Shown piece by piece: positions 1 through 8,612 of a stretch of 64,000 nt of DNA (position 1 is the first letter of the stretch; each line of letters starts with the position of its first letter). This DNA is from Bradyrhizobium ontarionense (GTDB taxonomy: Bacteria; Pseudomonadota; Alphaproteobacteria; Rhizobiales; Xanthobacteraceae): assembly GCF_021088345.1 (NCBI RefSeq), contig NZ_CP088156.1:8051001-8115000 (forward strand), read 5' to 3'. The notes under the pieces were generated by a model. That model made no database searches. It saw nothing but the letters and a program-made list of their open reading frames with translations, and was not told the origin of the DNA. The position numbers and the translations under genes are program-made.

Positions 1-281
1 CGCGTGGAGGCTCTTCACCCGTTTTCACGATGTCAGCGTAGCGATGTTCCGTTGCCAACCAGGTGCAGAAGCGGGGGATGCCTCGCGCGGGCCGATTTTG
101 AGATTCCGACCAGCAGGGCAGCAGTCTTGGCAGCAGACTTGGCATCGGAACTTCGAAATTCGCGGCGTAAAGCGGCGAGCGGCAGCGCGGAGTCTATCGC
201 TGGCGGCTGCGCGCGCAGGCCGAATTTCGCTGGAGTCCCAGCCCGATGCCCCTTGTCCAGTGCCGGCGCGAAAAATATTCT

Positions 282-674
282 TCTTTCGTTTTATCAGAAA
301 GTGTGGTTGTCTGTGCGCATCCCGCCTCGTGCAGAGGGACGTACGCGTCGTCACGAAACGTGGAGGTGGGCTGCGATGGACGTGACGGCTGCGCGAGACG
401 AGCGCAGGTCGCACGGACGGCGAAGTCGTGTGGTCCTGGCCTCTCGACGCTGAGGTCAAGTTCGTGGCTGTTGCTTTGACGGCATGGCGCGGGCGATGGG
501 GGCAAGAACGCCGATCCCCAGGGAGAGCACGAAGGACACCGTAAAACTATCGCGCGGGGAAGGCCGGGTCGTCCGGCTGTACCTGTGGTACCTGCCGCCT
601 GCATTTCTTTGAGCAGGCGGGCCACGGGCCTCAGCCGAGGTCCGGCCTTCCTCGCGCCCTCTCGGTCGAGAGGG
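282..674 (-). repeat. Dispersed hairpin repeat, copy B
   Basis: Read on the minus strand, this stretch aligns along its length with 37223-37636 on the plus strand. It opens with a CCCTCTCG/CGAGAGGG hairpin, followed about 45 bases later by a CCGCCTGC/GCAGGCGG hairpin, then blocks such as GGCGGCAGG, ACCACAGGT and CAGGACCACACG, and it ends at a short A-rich block. It has no convincing gene: the ORFs across it have no recognisable domains or usable start signals. It resembles intergenic repeats common in Bradyrhizobium genomes (from memory, not searched). Positions 1-281 show nothing recognisable. Confidence 0.75.
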
Positions 675-742
675 CGATGATCAGCTCATCACTCGGGCGC
701 CATTGCGTCGCGAGAGCGATCGTCGACGCTATCGCTTCACGC

Positions 743-1405
743 TTATTCGAAGAAGATGAATTCGTGATCGCCGGTGTAGCCCGACCGCTTGAACTCGAAG
801 TCCCATTCCTCGGGCGTGTGGAAGATGCGGCAGGTGAGCTGCCAGTACATCAGGTTCACCTTCTCGCGCTCGTTGCGGTAACCCTCGACGCAGAGGTATT
901 TGGCGCCGCGGCTGACGCGCTCCATCTCGCGGAGCGCCGCATCGAGATCATAGTTGTAGAGGTTGTGCAGCGTGTTGATCGAGATGACGAGATCGAAATG
1001 CTTGTCCGGGTAGGGCAGCTTGGCCGCATTGCCGACCTGGCAGAACGGCTTCACGCTCTCCATCGTGTGCTCCACGCCGTAGGAGGAGACGTCGATGCCG
1101 GCGACCTCGAGATCCGGGATGGCCTCACGGAAATCGTGCAGGATGAAGCCCTTGCCGGAGCCGACGTCGAGCACGCGCATGCCCGGCTTGATGCCGTAGG
1201 CTTCGATCATGGCGTCGGCGACCTTGCGCCAGCGGCCGTCATATTTGTAGCCGCCATAGCCGGTCTCGCGGCTGCCGTCCCAATAGTCGTAGTCGAACTT
1301 GACCGCCATCTCGGCGACGTCGGCCTTGTCGCGCTGGGTGACGCGCGCGAGATAGTCGCGCTTGGTCGATTTGTGGACGAGACTGACGAACTCGCGATAG
1401 GCCAT
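743..1405 (-). CDS. SAM-dependent class I methyltransferase
   Basis: A 220-residue soluble protein with a class I methyltransferase fold. SAM-binding motif I is VLDVGSGKG at about residues 78-86, followed by the acidic end of strand beta-2 (AGIDVS) and a post-II segment with DLVISINTLHNL. It is the last gene of the eleven-gene minus-strand sugar operon, 27 bases after the kinase gene. In that setting it probably O- or C-methylates a sugar or sugar nucleotide, but nothing in the sequence identifies the acceptor. The length is normal for a single-domain methyltransferase and no motif is missing. Family assignment is firm; substrate is unknown. Confidence 0.85.
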   Translation of the reverse strand: MAYREFVSLVHKSTKRDYLARVTQRDKADVAEMAVKFDYDYWDGSRETGYGGYKYDGRWRKVADAMIEAYGIKPGMRVLDVGSGKGFILHDFREAIPDLEVAGIDVSSYGVEHTMESVKPFCQVGNAAKLPYPDKHFDLVISINTLHNLYNYDLDAALREMERVSRGAKYLCVEGYRNEREKVNLMYWQLTCRIFHTPEEWDFEFKRSGYTGDHEFIFFE

Positions 1406-1432
1406 GAAAATCTCCGGGCGTGGGGATGTCGG

Positions 1433-2485
1433 TTAGTCGGATGTGGCGCCGACCAGGCCGAGCTTTGCGTCGGCCTTGGCGAGCTGTTCGGCGCAGCGCT
1501 GCGCCCATGCTCCGGTGTCGGCGAAGGCGCGCCTGGTGGCGCCAAGCGGCAGGAAGTCGTTGAGGATGATGCAGGTCCACTTGATCTGGTAGGCGTCGAG
1601 CAGCAGGTGGCAGCGTGTGACGCTGGCCGCATCGAGCCCGAGTCCCTCCGTCAGCCGCTCGATGAAGTGCTCGTGCATCGCCAGCGGCACCGGCACTTCT
1701 GGCTGGCAGAAGAAGTCCGATACCAGCTTGGCCGGATCGTCGCGGCCGGCATATTCGAAATCGAGGAAAGTGAGCTTGCCGGTCTCGTCGATCAGCGCGT
1801 TGTGGAAGCCAAAGTCGGACGGCGACAGGCAGACCTGATCGCCGGGAATGGCTGCATCCAAGGCAAGACCTTCGGCCGCGGCGCCGCGCAGAATGTCCGC
1901 CTTCACGGCTTCCCAGGCCGGCTGCAGCCGCGCCGCCACCAGCTGGCGTGCCTCGGCCACATGCGGCACCTCGCCATCGAGCGTCGCCAGCCGCGCCACC
2001 CGGCGCTCGACGGTCGCAATGTGCTCGGTGAGCGAGAAGCAGGCCTCCGATCCCGGCGCCAGAGCAGGGCGCGGCGGGGCATTCACAGCGAGCACGAAAT
2101 CAATCGCCGCATCGACATGAACAGGCGCGAGCTCGGTGGCGCCAAGCTTGCGGCCCTGCACGAAGCTGTAGAGCCCGGCCTGCTCGGCGCGATCGCAGGC
2201 GAGCGGCTCGGGCACCACATGGACGCCGCGCGACCAGGCGTGGCTGATGAAGCTCCATTCGGCACCGAGCCGGTCGCGGCTGTCGCGGGCATCGGTGAAG
2301 TAGCGCTTCAGGACCAGCGGGCCGGCCTCGGTGTCCAGACGAAAAACCTGATTGTTGCGGCCGCCCGCCAGCCGGGTCAACGCCTGCGGCGTCGCCTTGC
2401 CGGCCTGCGCGGTGAGGCGCTGCGCCAGCGCCAGCAGGGCGGCATCGGCGTCGGGGCTGGCGTCAGCCGCGGTCACGGACGACAT
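1433..2485 (-). CDS. APH/choline-kinase-fold phosphotransferase
   Basis: A 350-residue protein with an aminoglycoside phosphotransferase-type kinase fold. GGRNNQVF (41-48) forms the nucleotide loop and LVLKRYF carries the ATP-binding Lys60. The catalytic loop reads SPSDFGFHN (221-229), keeping the catalytic Asp224 and Asn229, but the usual HGD histidine is replaced. LDFEYAG carries the metal-binding Asp242. Members of this superfamily phosphorylate small alcohols, amino sugars and sugars; in this operon a sugar or cyclitol kinase is likelier than drug resistance. The start overlaps the end of the upstream HAD gene by 23 bases, suggesting translational coupling. The substrate is not known. Confidence 0.8.
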   Translation of the reverse strand: MSSVTAADASPDADAALLALAQRLTAQAGKATPQALTRLAGGRNNQVFRLDTEAGPLVLKRYFTDARDSRDRLGAEWSFISHAWSRGVHVVPEPLACDRAEQAGLYSFVQGRKLGATELAPVHVDAAIDFVLAVNAPPRPALAPGSEACFSLTEHIATVERRVARLATLDGEVPHVAEARQLVAARLQPAWEAVKADILRGAAAEGLALDAAIPGDQVCLSPSDFGFHNALIDETGKLTFLDFEYAGRDDPAKLVSDFFCQPEVPVPLAMHEHFIERLTEGLGLDAASVTRCHLLLDAYQIKWTCIILNDFLPLGATRRAFADTGAWAQRCAEQLAKADAKLGLVGATSD

Positions 2486-3080
2486 CCGCCGCGATCTCGG
2501 TCCAGGAAGCGCGGCGCTCGTAACCCGTGGCTTTGGTCGCGAACTGGTTCTCGGGGTCGAACAGCACCTTGCGCATCCCTTCCGGAAATCCGGTCATGGC
2601 CAGGATCTCCGGCAGGTCGTCGACGAAGACCTCGCAGGCCAGCGCATGGGCGCGGGCGACCTTGTCGTCCTTGGTCAGTTCGAAGAACACCCGGTCTGGC
2701 GCAATCTGGCCGGGGGCCGCGCCCATCAGGCCGCGGTCCGACAGGAAGCCGCGGGCAGCTGCGTGCATGTCGTGCTTCGGCCCGAGAATGGGATGCTTGG
2801 TCTTATGGCTGACGATGAACAGGTCATGGCCGGCCGCGCGGGCCGCCGCCACGAACGCGGCGAAGCCGGGGTAGGGCGACACCAGGTCCATGCGGGCGCC
2901 ATAGACGTAGCCCTGCAGCTCGGTGAAATCGTCCTTGCGTCCGGAGCCGTTGAGATGGTCGCGGACGCTGTTCTTGTCGCGGCCGAGATCGGCCGGGATC
3001 AGGCCGCGCTCGAGTGCTGCCGCATGAAACACGCCGTCATAGCAGGCGATCGTGTTGTCGAAATCGATCCCGATCCGCAT
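2463..3080 (-). CDS. HAD-superfamily hydrolase (putative sugar phosphatase)
   Basis: A 205-residue HAD-like protein. Motif I is DFDNT at residues 6-10, with Asp6 as nucleophile and Asp8 as acid/base. Motif II is probably the FIVSHKT segment near residue 95, and motif IV the FVDDLPE segment near residue 155. It lacks the DRDG start typical of GmhB, so it is not an obvious GmhB orthologue. In an operon with a heptose-type kinase and nucleotidyltransferase, a role in removing the terminal phosphate of a sugar bisphosphate is plausible. It lies 9 bases after the dehydrogenase gene and overlaps the kinase gene downstream. The function is inferred from context. Confidence 0.75.
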   Translation of the reverse strand: MRIGIDFDNTIACYDGVFHAAALERGLIPADLGRDKNSVRDHLNGSGRKDDFTELQGYVYGARMDLVSPYPGFAAFVAAARAAGHDLFIVSHKTKHPILGPKHDMHAAARGFLSDRGLMGAAPGQIAPDRVFFELTKDDKVARAHALACEVFVDDLPEILAMTGFPEGMRKVLFDPENQFATKATGYERRASWTEIAADVVRDRG

Positions 3081-3089
3081 GGCCTGGAC

Positions 3090-4127
3090 TTAAGCCAGCG
3101 ACATGTCGATCAGCGGACGGCCGACCTTGCCGGCGGCGAGATCCTGCAGCGCCTGATCGGCCTGGGCGAGGCTGTAGGGCTTCGACAGGAGATCCCGCAC
3201 CGGGAAGCGGCCGGAGCTCAGCAGCCGGCCGTAGCGGCCGTAATCGCGATCCGGGACGCTGTCGCCGCCCCAGGTGCCGAGCAGGCTCTTGCCCTGGTTG
3301 AAGACGCCGGGATTCAGCGTGAGCGCCGCGCCATGCTTGGCATTACCGATCACGACGGCGCGGCCGCCCTGCTGGCGCGTGGCATTGATTGCCTGTTCCA
3401 TCACAGCGGGAATGCCGGAGGATTCCACCGCGAGATCAACGCCCTGCGGCACGATCTTCTTGATCTCGGCCAGCACGTCGCCGGATGCATCGATGACATG
3501 GGTCGCGCCATAGAGCTGGGCGAGCGCCCGGCGAGTCGGGTTGGGATCGATGCCGATCACCGGCATGGCGCCGGCCAGGCTTGCTGCCATCAGCGCGTTG
3601 AGGCCGATGCCACCGGTGCCGAACACGGCGACCGCATCGCCCGGCTGCACCTTCAGCACGTTGTAGACCGCGCCCATGCCGGTCGGCGCGGCGCAACCGA
3701 GCAGTACCGCGACGTCCATCGGCAGGTCAGGCGGCAGCAGGGTCAGGCGGTTCTCGCTGACAACCGCATGGCGCTGGAAGGTGGTGACGCCGCCGGCGTT
3801 GACCTTCTTGCCGTCCCAGTCATAGACGGCGCCGCCGGCCTCGATGCCGCTGCCCTTGATCCAGGACAGCACGACCTTGTCGCCGACCTTGACCTTGGTG
3901 ACGGCGTGGCCTGCTTCGATGACCGTGCCGGTGCCTTCATGGCCGAGGCAATGCGGCACCCATTTGTCCTCGCCCTTGTCGCCGCGCCACTCCATCACCT
4001 GGGTGCCGCAGGCGCCGGAATAGGCGATCTCGACCAGCACCTGCCCCGGCTTCAGGGCCGGCGTCTCGATCTCGGCCAGGACGAGCGGCTGGCCGGTCTG
4101 GACCAGGAGGGCAGCTTGGGTCTTCAT
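3090..4127 (-). CDS. Zinc-type medium-chain alcohol dehydrogenase
   Basis: A 345-residue MDR-family dehydrogenase, started at the ATG at 4127, 8 bases after the transketolase stop; a longer reading runs back into that gene. The catalytic-zinc Cys lies in ACGTQVMEW and the zinc His/Glu pair in LGHEGTG. The NAD-binding loop is FGTGGIGLNA. The Cys-rich structural-zinc lobe of classical alcohol dehydrogenases is missing: no cysteines occur between the catalytic domain strands and the Rossmann fold. It presumably oxidises or reduces a sugar hydroxyl or carbonyl in the pathway encoded here. It could equally act on a cyclitol, as many relatives do. The substrate is unknown. Confidence 0.87.
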   Translation of the reverse strand: MKTQAALLVQTGQPLVLAEIETPALKPGQVLVEIAYSGACGTQVMEWRGDKGEDKWVPHCLGHEGTGTVIEAGHAVTKVKVGDKVVLSWIKGSGIEAGGAVYDWDGKKVNAGGVTTFQRHAVVSENRLTLLPPDLPMDVAVLLGCAAPTGMGAVYNVLKVQPGDAVAVFGTGGIGLNALMAASLAGAMPVIGIDPNPTRRALAQLYGATHVIDASGDVLAEIKKIVPQGVDLAVESSGIPAVMEQAINATRQQGGRAVVIGNAKHGAALTLNPGVFNQGKSLLGTWGGDSVPDRDYGRYGRLLSSGRFPVRDLLSKPYSLAQADQALQDLAAGKVGRPLIDMSLA

Positions 4128-4135
4128 GTGATGTC

Positions 4136-5059
4136 TCAGCTCAACACGTGGATGATCTTGTCCGCGATCTGGTGGCCGGTCAGTCCCAGCACCTCGCGGG
4201 CATATTCCTGTTCGCCGGATTTCTTGAAGAAGGCGTCGGGCGTGCCGAAGCGCAGGAACTTCTGGTGCTTCGTCTCGGTATCGGCGAGCCATTCGGAGAC
4301 GGCGGAGCCGAAGCCGCCGATCAGCGAATGCTCCTCGATGGTCGCGACCAGCTTGAAGCGGCTGAAGGCCTGCTTGAGCTTGTCCTCATCCAGCGGCTTC
4401 ACGGTGTGGAAGCTGACGACCTCGGCGGAGATGCCCTTCTCCTTCAACTTGTGCGCGGCTTCAATGACTTCCGGCAGCATGTTGCCGGTCGAGAGCAGGC
4501 AGACGTCGGAGCCTTCCTCGATCGTGATCGCCTTGCCGATCTTGAAATCCGTGATGGGGCCCTTGTGAACGACCGGCTCACCCTTCTTGCCCATGCGGAT
4601 GTAGACCGGACGGTCCTGCTGCATGGCCGCCCGCAACGCGCCGCGCACCTCGAAGGCGTCGCCCGGGCAGATCACGACCATGTTCGGGATCGAGCGCAGG
4701 AACGAGATGTCCTCGCAGGCGTGATGGGTCGGGCCGAGGCCGGAATAGGAAAGACCGGCGCCGACCGCGACGATCGTCACCGGTGCCTCGTGATAGCAGA
4801 CATCGGTGCGGATCTGCTCCAGGCAGCGCGTCGTCACGAACGGCGTGATGGTGTAGGCGACCGGGCGCAGGCCGTTCATGGCCATGCCGGCGGCGACGCC
4901 CATCATGTTGGCTTCGGCGACGCCGCAGTTGAAGAAGCGGCTCGGATGCTTGTCCTTGAACTTGTCGAACAGACGGTTGCCGATGTCGCCCGAGAGCATG
5001 ACGACGCGGCTGTCCTCGTTGCCGAGCTTGGTCAGTTCGTCAGCGAACGCATTTCTCAT
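4136..5059 (-). CDS. Transketolase, C-terminal (pyrimidine-binding) subunit
   Basis: A 307-residue protein covering the pyrimidine-binding and C-terminal domains of transketolase. FFNCGVAEANMMGVAAGMA is the region with the glutamate that activates the thiamine diphosphate ring. Its ATG overlaps the stop of the N-terminal subunit gene by four bases, so the two chains are made together as an alpha2beta2-type split transketolase. Full-length housekeeping transketolase is about 660 residues in one chain, so this is a dedicated split enzyme. In a nucleotide-sugar operon it could make sedoheptulose 7-phosphate or a longer ketose phosphate, or transfer a C2 unit to a keto sugar. Confidence 0.9.
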   Translation of the reverse strand: MRNAFADELTKLGNEDSRVVMLSGDIGNRLFDKFKDKHPSRFFNCGVAEANMMGVAAGMAMNGLRPVAYTITPFVTTRCLEQIRTDVCYHEAPVTIVAVGAGLSYSGLGPTHHACEDISFLRSIPNMVVICPGDAFEVRGALRAAMQQDRPVYIRMGKKGEPVVHKGPITDFKIGKAITIEEGSDVCLLSTGNMLPEVIEAAHKLKEKGISAEVVSFHTVKPLDEDKLKQAFSRFKLVATIEEHSLIGGFGSAVSEWLADTETKHQKFLRFGTPDAFFKKSGEQEYAREVLGLTGHQIADKIIHVLS

Positions 5060-5904
5060 GACAGGCCGAGCTCCTTGAACGACTTGACGACTTCCTCAGC
5101 GGTCGGGGCGCGATAATGCCAGTTGTTGTCGTCCTCCATGAACGACACGCCCTTGCCCTTGACGGTATGGGCGATCAGCGCCACCGGCTTGCCGGAGCCG
5201 TTCGGGATGTTCTGCATGGCTTCCGCCAGCGCGCCGACGTCGTGGCCGTCGATCTCGTGCGCGTCCCAGCCGAAGGCGGCCCATTTGTCGCGCAGCGGCG
5301 CCAGCATCAGGGTCTCGTTGGAGCGCGCGGTCGCCTGCCACTTGTTGTAGTCGACGACGACGCAGACATTCTCGAGCTTCTGGGCGGCGGCGAACATCGC
5401 GGCCTCCCACACCGAGCCCTCGTTGTTCTCGCCGTCCGACAGCAGCGCGAACACGCGGAAGCTCTCGCCCTTGATGCGCCCCGCAAGCGCCATGCCGCAG
5501 CCGAGCGGCAGGCCGTGGCCGAGCGAGCCGGTGGCTGCCTCCACGCCGGGCAGCAGGTTGGCCGGCGGATGCTCGGCGAGCCGGCCGCCGTCCTGGCAAT
5601 AGGTCTCGAGCTCTTCGATCGGGAAATAGCCCTTCATCGCCAGGGTCGCAAACAGCGCCGCGGCGGCATGCCCCTTCGACAGGATGAAGCGATCGCGCAG
5701 CGGATCGGTCGGGTTTGTCGGGTCGATGTTCAGCACGTGCCAATAGGCCGCGGTCATCGCGTCGGCGCAGGACAGCGAGGACGCCAGATGGGCGGCCTGC
5801 GCTTTGTGCGACATCTGGATGATCTTGCCGCGCAACTTCGCCGCCTGCGCCTTCAGGGCGGCGACGTCAGGCTTGGCCGCTGTGCTCCGGACTGCCACGT
5901 TCAT
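5056..5904 (-). CDS. Transketolase, N-terminal (ThDP diphosphate-binding) subunit
   Basis: A 282-residue N-terminal half of transketolase. It has the SKGHAAAALFATLA segment with the conserved histidine, the GSLGHGLPLGCGMAL loop, and the metal/ThDP-binding motif SDGENNEGSVWEA ending in VVVDYNKWQ. The C-terminal half is encoded next, overlapping by four bases. It has no signal peptide and acts in the cytosol. The split arrangement is typical of special-purpose transketolases in secondary metabolism or surface sugar loci rather than the pentose phosphate pathway. The donor and acceptor sugars cannot be read from the sequence. Confidence 0.9.
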   Translation of the reverse strand: MNVAVRSTAAKPDVAALKAQAAKLRGKIIQMSHKAQAAHLASSLSCADAMTAAYWHVLNIDPTNPTDPLRDRFILSKGHAAAALFATLAMKGYFPIEELETYCQDGGRLAEHPPANLLPGVEAATGSLGHGLPLGCGMALAGRIKGESFRVFALLSDGENNEGSVWEAAMFAAAQKLENVCVVVDYNKWQATARSNETLMLAPLRDKWAAFGWDAHEIDGHDVGALAEAMQNIPNGSGKPVALIAHTVKGKGVSFMEDDNNWHYRAPTAEEVVKSFKELGLS

Positions 5905-5949
5905 CGTGCTCTCCAGTCGCGCTTCCCCGGGGAAGCGCAGGGGTCTCGA

Positions 5950-6948
5950 TCAGGGTTTATGGTCGTACTTGGTCGGCAGCTTGGCCATGACATCTTCGAA
6001 GCGTCGCGCCCAGGCGATGACGTCGTCGATGCCCTGTTCCAGCGAGAACGTGTCGCGCCAGCCGAGTTCGGTGCGCAGCTTGAAGCTGTCGAGCGTATAG
6101 GCGGTGTCCTTGCCGGGGCGCTCGGGGCCGATCTCGACGCAGTCCTCGAACGATTTGCCGAGCCGCGCCAGGATCATCTCGACCAGGGTGCGGATCGAGA
6201 CCAGCTCATAGCCCGAGATGTGATAGGTGTCGCCGAGCGTGCCCTTGCGGCCGATCTTCACTGTCGCATCCGACACGTCGGTCATGTGGATGAAGACGCG
6301 GATCGACTTGCCGCCGCCGTCGAGGCGCAATTTCTGCCCGGTCATCGCGGCCACGATGGTGCGCGGCACGATGCGATAGAGCTGCTGGCCGGGGCCGTAG
6401 ACGTTGGCCGCCCGCGTGAACACGACGGGAAACTGGTAGTTGGCGAAATAGGTGCGCAGGCTCATGTCGCCGGCCGCGCGCGACACCGCATAAGGCGTCG
6501 ACGGATTGAACGGCGCATCCTCGCGCACCCAGCCCTCGGTCGAGCCGTAGACCTCCGGCGTGGTAACGTGGACGTAGCGGTCGAGGCCGTCATAGTTGCG
6601 CAGGATGTCGTGCAGCCTGACAGCGGAGACGACGTTGGTCATCATCCAGTGGTCCGGATACAGCCAGCTCTCGCCGACCATGCTCTGCGCCGCGAAATTC
6701 ACCACATGGGTCGGACGCTCGGCCGCAAGCAGCGCCTTCAGCGCATCGAGATCGTGATTGAGATCGACGCGCTTGAAGCGCACGCTGCCGGGACGCTTCT
6801 GCCACTTGTAGGGCAGGAAGGCCTCGTGCGGCTCATCCGACCGACTGGTCGCGATCACGTCGTGACCGGCCGCAGCGAGGAAGTCGACGAAGGTTGCGCC
6901 CGAAAAGGAGTTCGAGCCGAGGATCAGGTACTTTTCGTTCGCAGCCAT
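5950..6948 (-). CDS. Atypical SDR epimerase/4,6-dehydratase-like protein
   Basis: A 332-residue extended short-chain dehydrogenase related to dTDP-glucose and GDP-mannose 4,6-dehydratases. The nucleotide loop reads GSNSFSG, so the middle glycine of GxxGxxG is a serine. The dehydratase-type motif TTPEVYGS takes the place of TDEVYG. The catalytic pair is YAVSR, so the usual YxxxK lysine is an arginine. FTRAANVYGPGQQ follows. In this operon it may dehydrate, oxidise or epimerise an NDP-heptose. It lies 12 bases before the SIS gene start region and 45 bases upstream of the transketolase pair. Fold certain, chemistry uncertain. Confidence 0.82.
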   Translation of the reverse strand: MAANEKYLILGSNSFSGATFVDFLAAAGHDVIATSRSDEPHEAFLPYKWQKRPGSVRFKRVDLNHDLDALKALLAAERPTHVVNFAAQSMVGESWLYPDHWMMTNVVSAVRLHDILRNYDGLDRYVHVTTPEVYGSTEGWVREDAPFNPSTPYAVSRAAGDMSLRTYFANYQFPVVFTRAANVYGPGQQLYRIVPRTIVAAMTGQKLRLDGGGKSIRVFIHMTDVSDATVKIGRKGTLGDTYHISGYELVSIRTLVEMILARLGKSFEDCVEIGPERPGKDTAYTLDSFKLRTELGWRDTFSLEQGIDDVIAWARRFEDVMAKLPTKYDHKP

Positions 6949-6960
6949 CGTCCCTGTCCG

Positions 6961-7569
6961 TCAGACCTCGCGTGTCGTGATGATGTCGCCGCGCTGGGCG
7001 TACAGCCACTGCATGATCATGTGGCCGATCACCATCTGCGCGTCCTCGGCGATCTGCATGTCGTCCACCGCAAAATGGATCGGCACATCGGCCAGCGCCT
7101 TGGACTTGCCGCCGGAAAAACCGAGCACGGCATAGCTGGTCATGCCGATCTTCTTGCCCTCTTCGAGCGCCTTGACGATGTTCGGCGAGTTGCCGGAGCC
7201 GGAGAACGCGATCAGCACGTCGCCCTTGCGCGCGAGCACCGCGAGCTGCAGCGAGAACACCTGGTCGTAGCCTTCGTCGTTGGCGAGGCAGGTGATCACG
7301 GACGGGTTCGACGACAGCGAATGCACCCGCAGGCCGGAGCCGGGCGTCTTCGAGAGCGCGTAAAGGAAATCGTTGGCGAGATGGTTGGCGTTGCCACCGC
7401 TGCCGCCATTGCCGCAGAAGAACACTTGGCGGCCGGTCTGCCAGCAATCGCGCAGCTCGTAGGCGAGCTTCTCGACCGGGCTCCAGTCGAAATCCTTCAG
7501 CACGGTGCTGAAGCGGCTGGTGTAGTCGGCGAACAGGCTGCCGGGGGTCTTGAAGGCCAAGACGTTCAT
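6961..7569 (-). CDS. SIS-domain sugar-phosphate isomerase, GmhA-like
   Basis: A 202-residue single-SIS protein, started at the ATG at 7569 because this overlaps the upstream stop as ATGA. The phosphosugar loops are GNGGSGGNA (53-61) and FSGSGNSPN (122-130), as in phosphoheptose isomerase GmhA, which converts sedoheptulose 7-phosphate to D-glycero-D-manno-heptose 7-phosphate. Its length matches GmhA (about 190-200). With the adjacent split transketolase and HldE-like fusion this supports a heptose-type pathway. Alternatives are DiaA-like or other SIS proteins, but the context favours an isomerase. Confidence 0.87.
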   Translation of the reverse strand: MNVLAFKTPGSLFADYTSRFSTVLKDFDWSPVEKLAYELRDCWQTGRQVFFCGNGGSGGNANHLANDFLYALSKTPGSGLRVHSLSSNPSVITCLANDEGYDQVFSLQLAVLARKGDVLIAFSGSGNSPNIVKALEEGKKIGMTSYAVLGFSGGKSKALADVPIHFAVDDMQIAEDAQMVIGHMIMQWLYAQRGDIITTREV

Positions 7570-8504
7570 TTCACGACCTCCTTCTCCATCCATTTCAGAT
7601 TGTACCAGCGGTCCTCGTTCTTGAGCTGGCCTTGCGAGTACATGCCGATGATTTCCTTGATCGCGTCCTCCACCGTCTTCTTCGGGCGGAAGCCGGTCGC
7701 GAGCAGGCGATCGGAATTGACGCGATAGCTGCGCGGATCGTTCGAGGGCGTCACGATGACCTCGGCCGGCACGTGCTTGGTGACGAGGTTGGCGATGTCG
7801 AGGATCGAGATGTTCTCGAAGCCGGCATTGTAGACGCCGGTGTGCTCAGGATGATCGAGCAGGAACAGATAGAGGTCGGTGATGTCATCGATGTGAATGT
7901 TCGGGCGCGTCTGGTCGCCGCCGAACACGGTGATGCGGCCGTTCGTCAGAGCCTGCATCGTCAGCATGTTGACGGAGACGTCGAGTCGCTGCCTCGGAGA
8001 ATAGCCGCACACCGTGGCCGGGCGCACGATCTGCACCACCATGTCGTCCTTGTAGGACAGCACGATGCGCTCGCCGCACATCTTGGTCTTGTTGTACTCG
8101 GAGATCGGCAGCAGCTCGAGGTCCTCGGTGACCTGCTCCTCTTCCTTGACGCCGTAGACGCTGCCGGAGGAGGCGTAGATGAAGCGCTTGATGCCGTGGC
8201 GGTAGGCGCGATCGGCGAGCTGCATCGTGGCGAGGCAGGAGATCTCCCAGGTCAGCTTGGGGTCGAGATCGCCGCAGGGATCGTTGGCAACGCTGGAGAG
8301 ATGGATGATGGCGTCGACGCCGGTCAGGTCGATGGCGTCGGGATTGCGGACGTCGCCCTGGACGACCGTGAGATCCGGATGCGGCTCGAGGAAGTTGCCG
8401 AACCACATGATGTCGAACGCGACGACCTTGTGGCCGGCCTTCAGGAGCTTCGGCACGAGCACGCTGCCCTTGTAGCCGCACGCTCCGGTCACGAATACTT
8501 TCAT
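7566..8504 (-). CDS. NAD-dependent epimerase/dehydratase (SDR)
   Basis: A 312-residue extended SDR. The NAD-binding loop is TGACGYKGS at the N terminus, the catalytic Ser lies in YASSGSVYG, and the Tyr/Lys pair is in YNKTK, all intact. It resembles UDP-glucose 4-epimerase-type enzymes and GDP-heptose or NDP-sugar epimerases found in LPS and capsule loci. It follows a 108-base gap after the nucleotidyltransferase gene, the largest gap in the operon, which could hold an internal promoter. Its likely job is epimerisation or reduction of the activated sugar. It contrasts with the second SDR of the operon, which has non-canonical residues. Confidence 0.88.
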   Translation of the reverse strand: MKVFVTGACGYKGSVLVPKLLKAGHKVVAFDIMWFGNFLEPHPDLTVVQGDVRNPDAIDLTGVDAIIHLSSVANDPCGDLDPKLTWEISCLATMQLADRAYRHGIKRFIYASSGSVYGVKEEEQVTEDLELLPISEYNKTKMCGERIVLSYKDDMVVQIVRPATVCGYSPRQRLDVSVNMLTMQALTNGRITVFGGDQTRPNIHIDDITDLYLFLLDHPEHTGVYNAGFENISILDIANLVTKHVPAEVIVTPSNDPRSYRVNSDRLLATGFRPKKTVEDAIKEIIGMYSQGQLKNEDRWYNLKWMEKEVVK

Positions 8505-8612
8505 CTGAGCAATCCCCGTGGCTCGCCTGTCGTTCCGCTCGCTCTCGCGTCGAGCGCACCTTTATACAAATTGGCAGCAAAAGGCGACCAGCCCAGCGAC
8601 GAAAGCCGCCCG

